This document shows, piece by piece, positions 1 through 5,399 of a stretch of DNA of 7,243 nucleotides. Source of the DNA: Candidatus Woesearchaeota archaeon (GTDB lineage: Archaea > Nanobdellota > Nanobdellia > Woesearchaeales > 21-14-0-10-32-9); the NCBI GenBank assembly GCA_007117145.1, contig SKHC01000007.1, forward strand, positions 1 to 7,243. Direction: 5' to 3'. The notes under the pieces are model-generated. The model worked only from the letters and a program-made list of their open reading frames with translations. It was not told the DNA's origin and made no database searches. Made by a program: the position numbers and the translations under genes. The stretch's first letter is position 1. Every line of letters begins with the position of its first letter.

Positions 1-744
1 AAAATTTAATAAGTTTCGTGCTTTTGCATCTAATTCTTTTGTTTTTGTGCCAGGAATCGCATTTTTTATGCAATCTTTTTGAACTTTTAACACTTTGTCG
101 TACAGCTCTACTTGTTTTTTTGTTGGTTTGCCAAGGTAGATTGTTCTTGTCATATCACTGCAATACCCTTTGTATTTAAATCCGAAATCTATTAGTAAAA
201 ATCCCTGTGTCAGCTTAGAATCACCCATGTAGTGAGGGATCTTGGCGTTTTTTCCACACGCAGTTATTGGCTCAAAAGCTAATTCTAACTCGTTTTTTAA
301 AGCGAATTCCTTGATGTACTTTGTTATATCGCTTTCCTTTTTAAAATTAAAATTCTTTATTATTTGGTTAAAACATTTTGTTGTGTAATCACAGCTTTTG
401 CGAATTTTTTTTATTTCAGCAGAGGTTTTTACTTCTCTTTCAACTAGTAAATCTTTTGTTATATCGACGAACTTGACTCCTTTGAACCATCGCTTTTTAT
501 CTAATGTGAAATGCTTATAGGATACACCAAGTTTTTCTATCTTTAACTTAGCTAAGTTTTTTTGTAAGTCTTCACCCAAAATTATTGAGTTAGTTCTTTT
601 CTTTTCTAAAGGACTTTGCACAACATATTTTTTGTTTTTAAAAAACAGTATTCCTCCTGAATGGAGCTTGTAAGATTGACTTGAAGGCTCATCGTATGAT
701 AGAAATATTGCACTAAGAGCTAATTTTTTTGTTAAGTTATTCAT
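1..744 (-). CDS. M24 family metallopeptidase (Xaa-Pro aminopeptidase/dipeptidase-like), 3' partial
   Basis: Reading from an ATG at 744, the frame is open to the window edge (248 codons, no stop), so the C-terminus is missing. Residues 1-105 form a short, lysine-rich N-terminal domain of the creatinase type. The pita-bread catalytic domain begins near EVKTSAEIKKIRKSC (104-118). Visible family motifs are the substrate-side histidine in ACGKNAKIPHY (H171), the first metal ligand in IDFGF (D186) and the second in YCSDMTRTIYLG (D197). The remaining His and two Glu ligands expected for M24 enzymes lie beyond the window. Such enzymes are usually cytoplasmic and release residues next to proline from peptides. 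Aminopeptidase P and prolidase cannot be separated without the C-terminus. The gene is divergent from tyrS, with a 44-base shared promoter region. Family confidence is high; substrate is inferred. Confidence 0.88.
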   Translation of the reverse strand, partial: MNNLTKKLALSAIFLSYDEPSSQSYKLHSGGILFFKNKKYVVQSPLEKKRTNSIILGEDLQKNLAKLKIEKLGVSYKHFTLDKKRWFKGVKFVDITKDLLVEREVKTSAEIKKIRKSCDYTTKCFNQIIKNFNFKKESDITKYIKEFALKNELELAFEPITACGKNAKIPHYMGDSKLTQGFLLIDFGFKYKGYCSDMTRTIYLGKPTKKQVELYDKVLKVQKDCIKNAIPGTKTKELDAKARNLLNF

Positions 745-754
745 TAAACATACT

Positions 755-766
755 AAAATATATATA
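755..766 (+). promoter_or_regulatory. TATA-like box of tyrS
   Basis: The tract AAAATATATATA ends 22 bases before the tyrS ATG (789), so its centre lies about 28 bases upstream. This fits an archaeal TATA box driving a leaderless transcript. It lies within the 44 bases shared with the divergent peptidase gene, so the two promoters nearly abut. Confidence 0.45.
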
Positions 767-767
767 C

Positions 768-777
768 TATTTAATAA
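768..777 (-). promoter_or_regulatory. TATA-like box of the M24 peptidase gene
   Basis: The minus strand reads TTATTAAATA, 24-33 bases before the ATG at 744. This is the spacing expected for an archaeal TATA box when transcription starts at or next to the start codon. No Shine-Dalgarno is visible, so a leaderless mRNA is inferred. Confidence 0.4.
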
Positions 778-788
778 TTACTTAAAGC

Positions 789-1811
789 ATGAACGCCAAC
801 GAAAAATACGAGCTCATCGTAAAAAACTTGCAAGAAGTCGTAGGAGAAGACACATTAAAAGAAATCCTAAAAAAAAGAGCTCTCAAAGTATATCTTGGAG
901 CCGCGCCAACGGGAAAGCCTCACATAGGACACTTTGTAACAGCGATGAAGCTTTCAGACTTTCTAAAAGCTGGTTGTGAAATAACTTTTTTATTCGCAGA
1001 TATGCACGCATACCTAGATAATATGAAGTCAGACTGGGAACTACTCGAACTTAGAACAAAGTACTACGAGTTAGTCTTCAAAGAAATGATTAAAGTATCA
1101 GGAGCACCACTTGACAAACTAAAATTTGTGAGAGGCTCTGACTTTCAACTGAAAGAAAAATATACGCTGGATATGTATAAGCTTAGCGCACTTGTAACCA
1201 CAAGAGACACTCAAAGAGCAGGTGCTGAAGTTGTAAAACAAGTAACCACTCCGAAGATGAGCGGACTTTTATATCCTATGCTTCAAGCACTTGATGAAGA
1301 ATACTTAGAGGTTGATGCTCAGTTTGGCGGAGTAGACCAAAGGAAGATATTCATGTTCGCCAGAGAATTCCTTCCAAAGATTGGCTACAACAAGAGAATC
1401 CACTTAATGGGACCCTTGATACCTGGACTTGGAGAAAGTGGCAAGATGAGCAGTTCTGAGCCAAACAGTAAGATAGAATTCACCGAGACGGACAAACAAC
1501 TAAGAAAGAAGATAAACAAAGCTTTCTGTCAAGACGGAAACCCTGAAAACGGAGTTATGGCTTTAGCCAAATACCTTATTTTTAGATACTTAGACTCAAA
1601 GAAAAGAGTTTTTGAAGTAAAAAGACCATTAGAATACGGCGGAGATGTAAGTTACAAAACTTATGATGAATTAGAAAAAGCCTTTGTCTCAAAGAAGCTT
1701 AGCAGTATAGACTTGAAAGGTGCTGTCAGTGAATACTTAATTGAAATTATAACCCCTATAAGAGAAGTGCTACTCAAAAATGCTAATTTAGAAGCGCAAG
1801 CTTATAAATAA
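789..1811 (+). CDS. tyrS: Tyrosyl-tRNA synthetase, opisthokont/haloarchaeal-like
   Basis: Class I synthetase that charges tRNA-Tyr in the cytoplasm; 340 residues, full length for an archaeal enzyme with no appended C-terminal domain. The Rossmann core carries the HIGH motif (PHIGHF, 44-49) and the KMSSS loop (GKMSSS, 218-223). By family comparison, tyrosine-pocket residues are Y35, Y162, Q166, D169 and Q184. D286 in EYGGD matches the residue that reads the G34 anticodon base in the Methanocaldococcus enzyme. From memory, long stretches (AGAEVVKQV, SGLLYP, QALDEEYL, VDAQFGG, AYLDNMK) match human cytosolic TyrRS better than the M. jannaschii protein. The ATG at 789 is supported by the TATA-like box about 28 bases upstream. 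No poly-T tract follows the stop, so some readthrough into the PRC-barrel gene is possible. Confidence 0.96.
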   Translation: MNANEKYELIVKNLQEVVGEDTLKEILKKRALKVYLGAAPTGKPHIGHFVTAMKLSDFLKAGCEITFLFADMHAYLDNMKSDWELLELRTKYYELVFKEMIKVSGAPLDKLKFVRGSDFQLKEKYTLDMYKLSALVTTRDTQRAGAEVVKQVTTPKMSGLLYPMLQALDEEYLEVDAQFGGVDQRKIFMFAREFLPKIGYNKRIHLMGPLIPGLGESGKMSSSEPNSKIEFTETDKQLRKKINKAFCQDGNPENGVMALAKYLIFRYLDSKKRVFEVKRPLEYGGDVSYKTYDELEKAFVSKKLSSIDLKGAVSEYLIEIITPIREVLLKNANLEAQAYK

Positions 1812-1830
1812 AGAGGGTTACAAACAAAAT

Positions 1831-1840
1831 CTTTATAAAG
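1831..1840 (+). promoter_or_regulatory. TATA-like box of the PRC-barrel gene
   Basis: CTTTATAAAG is preceded by the A-rich stretch CAAACAAAAT, which resembles a BRE element. Transcription would start near 1860-1865, giving a leader of roughly 20-25 bases that contains the ribosome binding site. This is the best-looking archaeal promoter in the window. Confidence 0.5.
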
Positions 1841-1872
1841 TACGCAGTAGTATTAAATGACATAATAATCAA

Positions 1873-1880
1873 GGGTGGAT
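1873..1880 (+). promoter_or_regulatory. Shine-Dalgarno-like site of the PRC-barrel gene
   Basis: GGGTGGAT contains GGTG, complementary to the archaeal 16S 3' end (AGGAGGTGAT is the ideal partner). It lies 5-8 bases before the ATG at 1886. Most other genes here show no such site, so this gene appears to use leadered translation initiation. Confidence 0.45.
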
Positions 1881-1885
1881 AAATA

Positions 1886-2149
1886 ATGGCTGAAGATGAA
1901 AAAAAATATTCCAAACAATTAATAGGTAAAACAGTAGTTTCTAAAACAGGAAAAACTTTCGGAAACGTAGGAGACTTAGTATTTGAAACAAACTCCGGAG
2001 AGTTAATTCACATAATTCTTGGAAGCCCAACTGCTTACTCAAAGAAATTAGAACTTGAGAAATCAAAAACAGGGGAATCACTAATTCCATTCTCAGCAGT
2101 TATTGCTATGGGAGATTTCTTAGTTGTGGCTGAAGAAGACATAATTTAA
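1886..2149 (+). CDS. Small PRC-barrel domain protein
   Basis: An 87-residue protein that is almost entirely one PRC-barrel (residues 8-83). The family pattern is visible: an opening strand SKQLIGKTVVSKTGKTFG (9-26), a turn into GDLVFETNSGELIHIIL (29-45), a polar loop rich in Lys and Glu (50-64), and a closing LIPFSAVIAMGDFLVV (66-81). There is no signal peptide or membrane segment, so it should be cytoplasmic. Stand-alone PRC-barrel proteins are common in archaea. In haloarchaea some (CdpB-type) bind the cell-division machinery, while others are linked to RNA processing. Nothing in this window decides between such roles. It has its own TATA box and Shine-Dalgarno, 74 bases after tyrS, and converges on the rhodanese gene. 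Confidence 0.88.
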   Translation: MAEDEKKYSKQLIGKTVVSKTGKTFGNVGDLVFETNSGELIHIILGSPTAYSKKLELEKSKTGESLIPFSAVIAMGDFLVVAEEDII

Positions 2150-2173
2150 TTATTTTATTCTAATTTTTTATTT
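2150..2173 (+). terminator. T-rich terminator of the PRC-barrel gene
   Basis: Directly after the stop codon the plus strand is T-rich, with a run of six T (2164-2169) followed by ATTT. Archaeal RNA polymerase commonly terminates on such tracts without a hairpin. It fills the short gap before the convergent rhodanese stop codon. Confidence 0.4.
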
Positions 2174-2588
2174 AGAAAGGACTCGAAATAGGTAGTCTGG
2201 TGTTTCTCCAACTAGTTATCCCGCCTTTTAAAACGTAAACTTCATTAAAACCTAACTCCCTCATAATACCCACTGCGTTACTAGTTCTAGAACCAGTTCT
2301 ACAATAAATCAAGTAAGTTTTATCTTTGTCTAATTGTGAAAGCTCTTCTCTAAAAGAAGTAGAATAATAATCTATGTTAACTGCGCCTTGTATGATTCCA
2401 CTGTAATATTCTTCTAGGGTTCGAATATCTATAATTTCCACATCTCCAGTCATTAACTCAGCAAACCTTTGAGGACTTACTTCTTCATATACTGGTTCCT
2501 TGTAAACCACTGCACCAGTCATATTGCTAAAAAATATCCCACTAGCTATCAAAAGCCCAAATGCTAGTGTTGCTAAAAAGATCTTCAT
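2172..2588 (-). CDS. Membrane-anchored or exported single-domain rhodanese
   Basis: A 138-residue protein. Residues 3-21 are a hydrophobic segment after MK, followed by SNMTGAVV, read as a signal peptide or N-terminal anchor that places the rest outside the membrane. Residues 36-130 are one rhodanese domain: VEIIDIRTLEEYYSG (50-64), GAVNI (68-72), the persulfide loop CRTGSR with catalytic C96 (96-101), and a closing LGFNEVYVLKGGITSW (112-127). The six-residue active loop is the sulfurtransferase length rather than the seven-residue Cdc25/arsenate reductase length. The usual GHI motif reads GII (64-66). Such proteins move sulfane sulfur; the donor and acceptor are unknown here. It lies 33 bases downstream of the helicase gene on the same strand and probably has its own promoter. 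No T-run follows its stop, so transcripts may run antisense into the PRC-barrel gene. Confidence 0.9.
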   Translation of the reverse strand: MKIFLATLAFGLLIASGIFFSNMTGAVVYKEPVYEEVSPQRFAELMTGDVEIIDIRTLEEYYSGIIQGAVNIDYYSTSFREELSQLDKDKTYLIYCRTGSRTSNAVGIMRELGFNEVYVLKGGITSWRNTRLPISSPF

Positions 2589-2610
2589 GTAAAAATGGAA
2601 TTGTTTTTAA

Positions 2611-2620
2611 TTTATATTTT
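2611..2620 (-). promoter_or_regulatory. TATA-like box of the rhodanese gene
   Basis: The minus strand reads AAAATATAAA, 23-32 bases before the ATG at 2588 and just after the helicase stop. The spacing suits a leaderless rhodanese transcript independent of the helicase, although cotranscription is not excluded. Confidence 0.4.
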
Positions 2621-2621
2621 T

Positions 2622-4559
2622 TTAGAATCTGACACTTACAACATCTCTATCAATTTTAGTTACTATATCTCTTATCTTGTTCTTTAAGTCATCGCTTAAC
2701 GTAGCGTGCTGTATTTGTTGAAGTAAATCAATTATTTGACGAATATATCTCACAATATCTCCTTCGCTTAGGTTTGAAAGCTCAAGCAAATCAGGAAAAT
2801 CACACCCCTCATACCATTCAACTAGGAATTGCTCTAACAAGTATAACTGATTCTTCCTAAAATAATTGTATAAAACCGTGTTATCTTTTATTTTTTTAAA
2901 GGCAGCGTTTGAAATATCTCTTTTCTTTGACTTGAACTTATGATTCTTTCTCTCCTCATAGCTGATTCTTCCAACGAGTAAAAGTATTTCTTTATTTGTA
3001 AATAGTTGTGAGAATCTACCTGTAAATAACTCACCAACTAATAATTCATTCGAGTAAATCCTCATAGAAAATAAGCCTTTCTCAGTGAGTTCTAAATCGT
3101 TTAATCCATGAACTATGTACCCTTCTTTTATCAGTTTCTTCTTCTTTTTTTCAAAACTTGCTTTGATTCTGTTCGCCCCTCCTCGACCTGCTTGTTGATA
3201 GGTGTAGAAGTTACTTTCAAGTATTACTTGCTGTTCTTTTTCTGTGTGCCTGTGAATCAAATTTAGTATCGTGTTAAAAGATAGCTTGAATTGGCTTTGT
3301 AGAGATTCTTTATCATCTTGAACTATTCTCTCAACATGATTTATATCCATTGTACGTCGCTCAATTACTACGACGACGAAACCCACTTTATCTATTCCTC
3401 TTCTACCTGCTCTTCCTGCGAGTTGAAAGAACTCTTTACTTTTTAAGTATCTGAAATTAATGCCATCAAATTTCTCCATACTGTCAAAAACAACTGTCTT
3501 TGCAGGCATATTTATACCCACGGCGAAAGTTTCTGTAGCAAATAAAACTTTAATTAGACCTTGAGAGAATAATGTCTCAACTATTTCTTTTAGCACAGGT
3601 AAAACTCCTGCGTTGTGAAAACCTATTCCTTTTGATAAACACTCTCTAAGCATCTTCGTAGAATCTAAATGAAGCACTGACTCGTCTGTTGTTTTTAATC
3701 TCTCTCTTACAATAGATGATAATTGTGATTGCTCATTGGAAGTTAAATAATTGTTTTTCTTTGCCAAGATAACCGCCTTGTTTTGAGTCTCCATCCTGCT
3801 GAAACAAAAATATATTGCTGGAAGCTTATCTTTCATTTCACTTAGCAAATCTAGATGACCTAACCTCTTTGTTCTTTTTAACTCGTCAAAGAATCTTCGT
3901 CTGTTGTACTTGTACTTTGGATGTTTATCTAATTTTTTTAATTCTTTAATTTCTTTTAGTTCACAAAAGCCAGTTTCTGTATCATAAAAAGACTGTTTTA
4001 AAGGCACAGCTCTTTTCTTTTCCAACACAACATCTACTTGGTGCTTTTTGATGTAGCTAATCCAATTGGCAAACTGTTTAGCATTTGGAATTGTAGCAGA
4101 TAAACAAAGAAACCTTGTATGTTCTTTACTAAATATTATACTCTCCTCCCAAACTGTACCCCTCTCAAAATCACCGAGGTAGTGAATTTCATCAAACACG
4201 ATGTACATGACATCATCAAGTTCAGGATCATGAGATAAGAGCATATTCCTGTAAATCTCTGTCGTCATGATTCTTAGTGGAGCATTATGATTTATCGTAA
4301 CATCTCCAGTTAAGATGCCGACCTTTTCTTCCCCGTATTGCCTTTTAAAATCTGAATATTTTTGATTTGACAAAGCTTTTATTGGTGCAGTATAAACAAT
4401 TTTTTTGCCTTGTTTCAAATATTTATCAATCAAGTAATCAGCAATCAGGGTTTTACCTGTACCTGTAGCTGCACTAACAACCACGCTATGATTGTTTTCT
4501 ATTGAGTGTATTGCTTCTTCTTGAAACCTGTCAAGTTTCAATCCTTGAAATTCTTTCAT
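2622..4559 (-). CDS. Ski2/Mtr4-like superfamily 2 RNA helicase (DEIH box), short form
   Basis: ATP-dependent helicase of 645 residues with a complete SF2 core: Q-motif-like LDRFQEEAI (9-17), Walker A AATGTGKT (30-37), motif Ia TAPIKALSNQ (57-66), DEIH box (123-126) followed by the Ski2-type YLGDFERGTVWEE, motif III SAT (154-156), motif IV FCFSR (251-255), motif V TETFAVGINMPAK (342-354) and motif VI QLAGRAGRRG (379-388). Residues 460-535 resemble the winged-helix region. Residues 590-620 (LSEGDIVRYIRQIIDLLQQI) match the C-terminal DSHCT/ratchet-type domain of Mtr4, Ski2 and HelY. Eukaryotic relatives exceed 1000 residues and carry an arch insertion; I see no space for one here. The DEIHYLGDFERG signature and DSHCT end argue against the DNA helicase Hel308. 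A role in RNA unwinding for the exosome or another nuclease is inferred by family. The ATG at 4559 has a TATA-like box upstream. Confidence 0.92.
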   Translation of the reverse strand: MKEFQGLKLDRFQEEAIHSIENNHSVVVSAATGTGKTLIADYLIDKYLKQGKKIVYTAPIKALSNQKYSDFKRQYGEEKVGILTGDVTINHNAPLRIMTTEIYRNMLLSHDPELDDVMYIVFDEIHYLGDFERGTVWEESIIFSKEHTRFLCLSATIPNAKQFANWISYIKKHQVDVVLEKKRAVPLKQSFYDTETGFCELKEIKELKKLDKHPKYKYNRRRFFDELKRTKRLGHLDLLSEMKDKLPAIYFCFSRMETQNKAVILAKKNNYLTSNEQSQLSSIVRERLKTTDESVLHLDSTKMLRECLSKGIGFHNAGVLPVLKEIVETLFSQGLIKVLFATETFAVGINMPAKTVVFDSMEKFDGINFRYLKSKEFFQLAGRAGRRGIDKVGFVVVVIERRTMDINHVERIVQDDKESLQSQFKLSFNTILNLIHRHTEKEQQVILESNFYTYQQAGRGGANRIKASFEKKKKKLIKEGYIVHGLNDLELTEKGLFSMRIYSNELLVGELFTGRFSQLFTNKEILLLVGRISYEERKNHKFKSKKRDISNAAFKKIKDNTVLYNYFRKNQLYLLEQFLVEWYEGCDFPDLLELSNLSEGDIVRYIRQIIDLLQQIQHATLSDDLKNKIRDIVTKIDRDVVSVRF

Positions 4560-4582
4560 ACATAACCAAAGATGACTACGAT

Positions 4583-4592
4583 GTTATAAAAC
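4583..4592 (-). promoter_or_regulatory. TATA-like box of the helicase gene
   Basis: The minus strand reads GTTTTATAAC, 24-33 bases upstream of the helicase ATG (4559). This fits a leaderless transcript. The rest of the 108-base gap up to vapC holds only AT-rich sequence and the vapBC terminator. Confidence 0.4.
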
Positions 4593-4650
4593 CTTTCATA
4601 AACAATAATTATTTTCTATATAGAAGTAAATTAATGAAAACAATACTGAA

Positions 4651-4660
4651 GAAAAAATTT
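4651..4660 (-). terminator. Poly-T terminator of vapBC
   Basis: About 8 bases after the vapC stop the minus strand reads AAATTTTTTC, a run of six T in an AT-rich context, as expected for intrinsic termination in archaea. It would separate vapBC from the helicase promoter. Confidence 0.35.
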
Positions 4661-4667
4661 AGCAAGG

Positions 4668-5054
4668 TTAATAATTTATTACACTTATATCATCAACACC
4701 TTCAAAGTGCTTAGAATTTCTAGTTACAATTTTTTTAATCCCATAACTTCTCATCATACCTAAAATTAATAAATCCATACTGGATATTTTTCTACCTTTA
4801 GATTCAAGTTCTTTTTTTATCTTAGCTGATTCCAAAGAAAAAAACGTGGTAGCTGGAATAATTTTAATTCTCTCAATGAATTTTGTGAAAAGATCAAAAT
4901 TTTTCTTATTAGTATTTATCATACCAAAGCCAACTTCAAACAAAGTTATTTCTGTTGTGAATAAAAAATCTTTATCTAACTTAAAGAGAAGGTTTTTCGC
5001 TTTTTCATCTCCTCTGAAATAATCAATAATAAAAGTAGAATCTAAACAAATCAT
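4668..5054 (-). CDS. vapC: PIN-domain toxin ribonuclease, VapC family
   Basis: A 128-residue single PIN domain, the usual VapC length. The metal-binding acidic residues are all visible: D5 in the opening MICLDSTFIIDYF, E40 in TTEITLFEVG, and D94 in ISSMDLLILGMM. The closing TRNSKHFEGV (111-120) is also typical. VapC toxins are Mg-dependent RNases that cut specific tRNAs, rRNA or mRNA and are held inactive by VapB; the target here cannot be read from sequence. The start codon overlaps the vapB stop (ATGA), and AGAGGG lies 5 bases before the ATG, so translation is probably coupled to vapB. The catalytic set is intact, so the toxin is likely active. Confidence 0.93.
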   Translation of the reverse strand: MICLDSTFIIDYFRGDEKAKNLLFKLDKDFLFTTEITLFEVGFGMINTNKKNFDLFTKFIERIKIIPATTFFSLESAKIKKELESKGRKISSMDLLILGMMRSYGIKKIVTRNSKHFEGVDDISVINY

Positions 5055-5278
5055 TTCAACCCTCTTAGTTCTCTTTTTCTATCAAAATCTCTTTGTTCTT
5101 TTATAGATTTCTCAATCGATTTAGCATCGTCATAACTAATACAACCGAAGAATTCACCTATATCATTATTCTTCTTAGTCACTCTCTTAATAGTATCTGA
5201 GAAAGACTCACCAGGAAGTTTTTCCCTTGCTAAAGCATTATACGCTTCCTCAACTATTGTTATTGTCTTAACAACCAT
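5051..5278 (-). CDS. vapB: VapB-type antitoxin (DUF217-like)
   Basis: Antitoxin partner of the adjacent PIN protein. The start chosen is the ATG at 5278 (75 residues), beginning MVVKTITIVEEAYNAL. This is the typical opening of this archaeal antitoxin family, followed by KLPGESFSDTIKRV (20-33) as the DNA-binding and dimerisation part. The C-terminal half (KSIEKSIKEQRDFDRKRELRG) is charged and probably wraps the toxin. An upstream ATG at 5302 would add MFKHTRKH, but then the TATA-like box would overlap the start codon and a 14-base palindrome would fall across the first codons. The later start leaves both as promoter elements at normal distance. The stop overlaps the vapC start by four bases. 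Autorepression by VapB is inferred from the family and the palindrome. Confidence 0.87.
   Translation of the reverse strand: MVVKTITIVEEAYNALAREKLPGESFSDTIKRVTKKNNDIGEFFGCISYDDAKSIEKSIKEQRDFDRKRELRGLK
5060..5065 (-). promoter_or_regulatory. Shine-Dalgarno of vapC inside vapB
   Basis: The minus strand reads AGAGGG within the codons for Arg-Gly near the end of vapB, five bases before the vapC ATG. It decides the vapC start and supports coupled translation of the pair. Confidence 0.5.
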
Positions 5279-5289
5279 GTGTTTACGTG

Positions 5290-5303
5290 TATGTTTAAAC
5301 ATA
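5290..5303. promoter_or_regulatory. 14-base perfect palindrome, candidate vapBC operator
   Basis: TATGTTTAAACATA is its own reverse complement. It lies 12-25 bases upstream of the favoured vapB start and touches the TATA-like box, where a bound repressor would block initiation. VapBC modules usually repress themselves through such sites. Binding is inferred, not shown. Confidence 0.4.
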
Positions 5304-5309
5304 TAAATA
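5301..5309 (-). promoter_or_regulatory. TATA-like box of vapBC
   Basis: The minus strand reads TATTTATAT, 23-31 bases before the ATG at 5278, consistent with leaderless initiation there. It overlaps the end of the palindrome at 5290-5303. Confidence 0.4.
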
Positions 5310-5368
5310 ATTTTCCATTTAATCTAACTTGGAATCATGTGAAATACTCAGGAATCGCCAATAAAAAC

Positions 5369-5378
5369 AAATATAAAC
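5369..5378 (+). promoter_or_regulatory. TATA-like box of rfcS
   Basis: AAATATAAAC lies 22-31 bases before the ATG at 5400. The spacing supports that ATG as the start of a leaderless message and argues against the in-frame TTG at 5388. Confidence 0.45.
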
Positions 5379-5399
5379 AAACCCTGATTGCTAATAATT

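Noticed and set aside
4604..4613. AATAATTATT palindrome between vapC and the helicase
   Set aside because: Ten bases of pure A/T in AT-rich sequence is expected by chance and is not linked to a promoter position.
4502..4714. Plus-strand open frame of 70 codons overlapping the helicase start and vapC end
   Set aside because: It is antisense to two well-supported genes, has no domain-like pattern and no ribosome site.
5388..5399. In-frame TTG start for rfcS adding four residues
   Set aside because: The TATA-like box at 5369-5378 would be too close to 5388 and fits the ATG at 5400; the family N-terminus also begins at that ATG.
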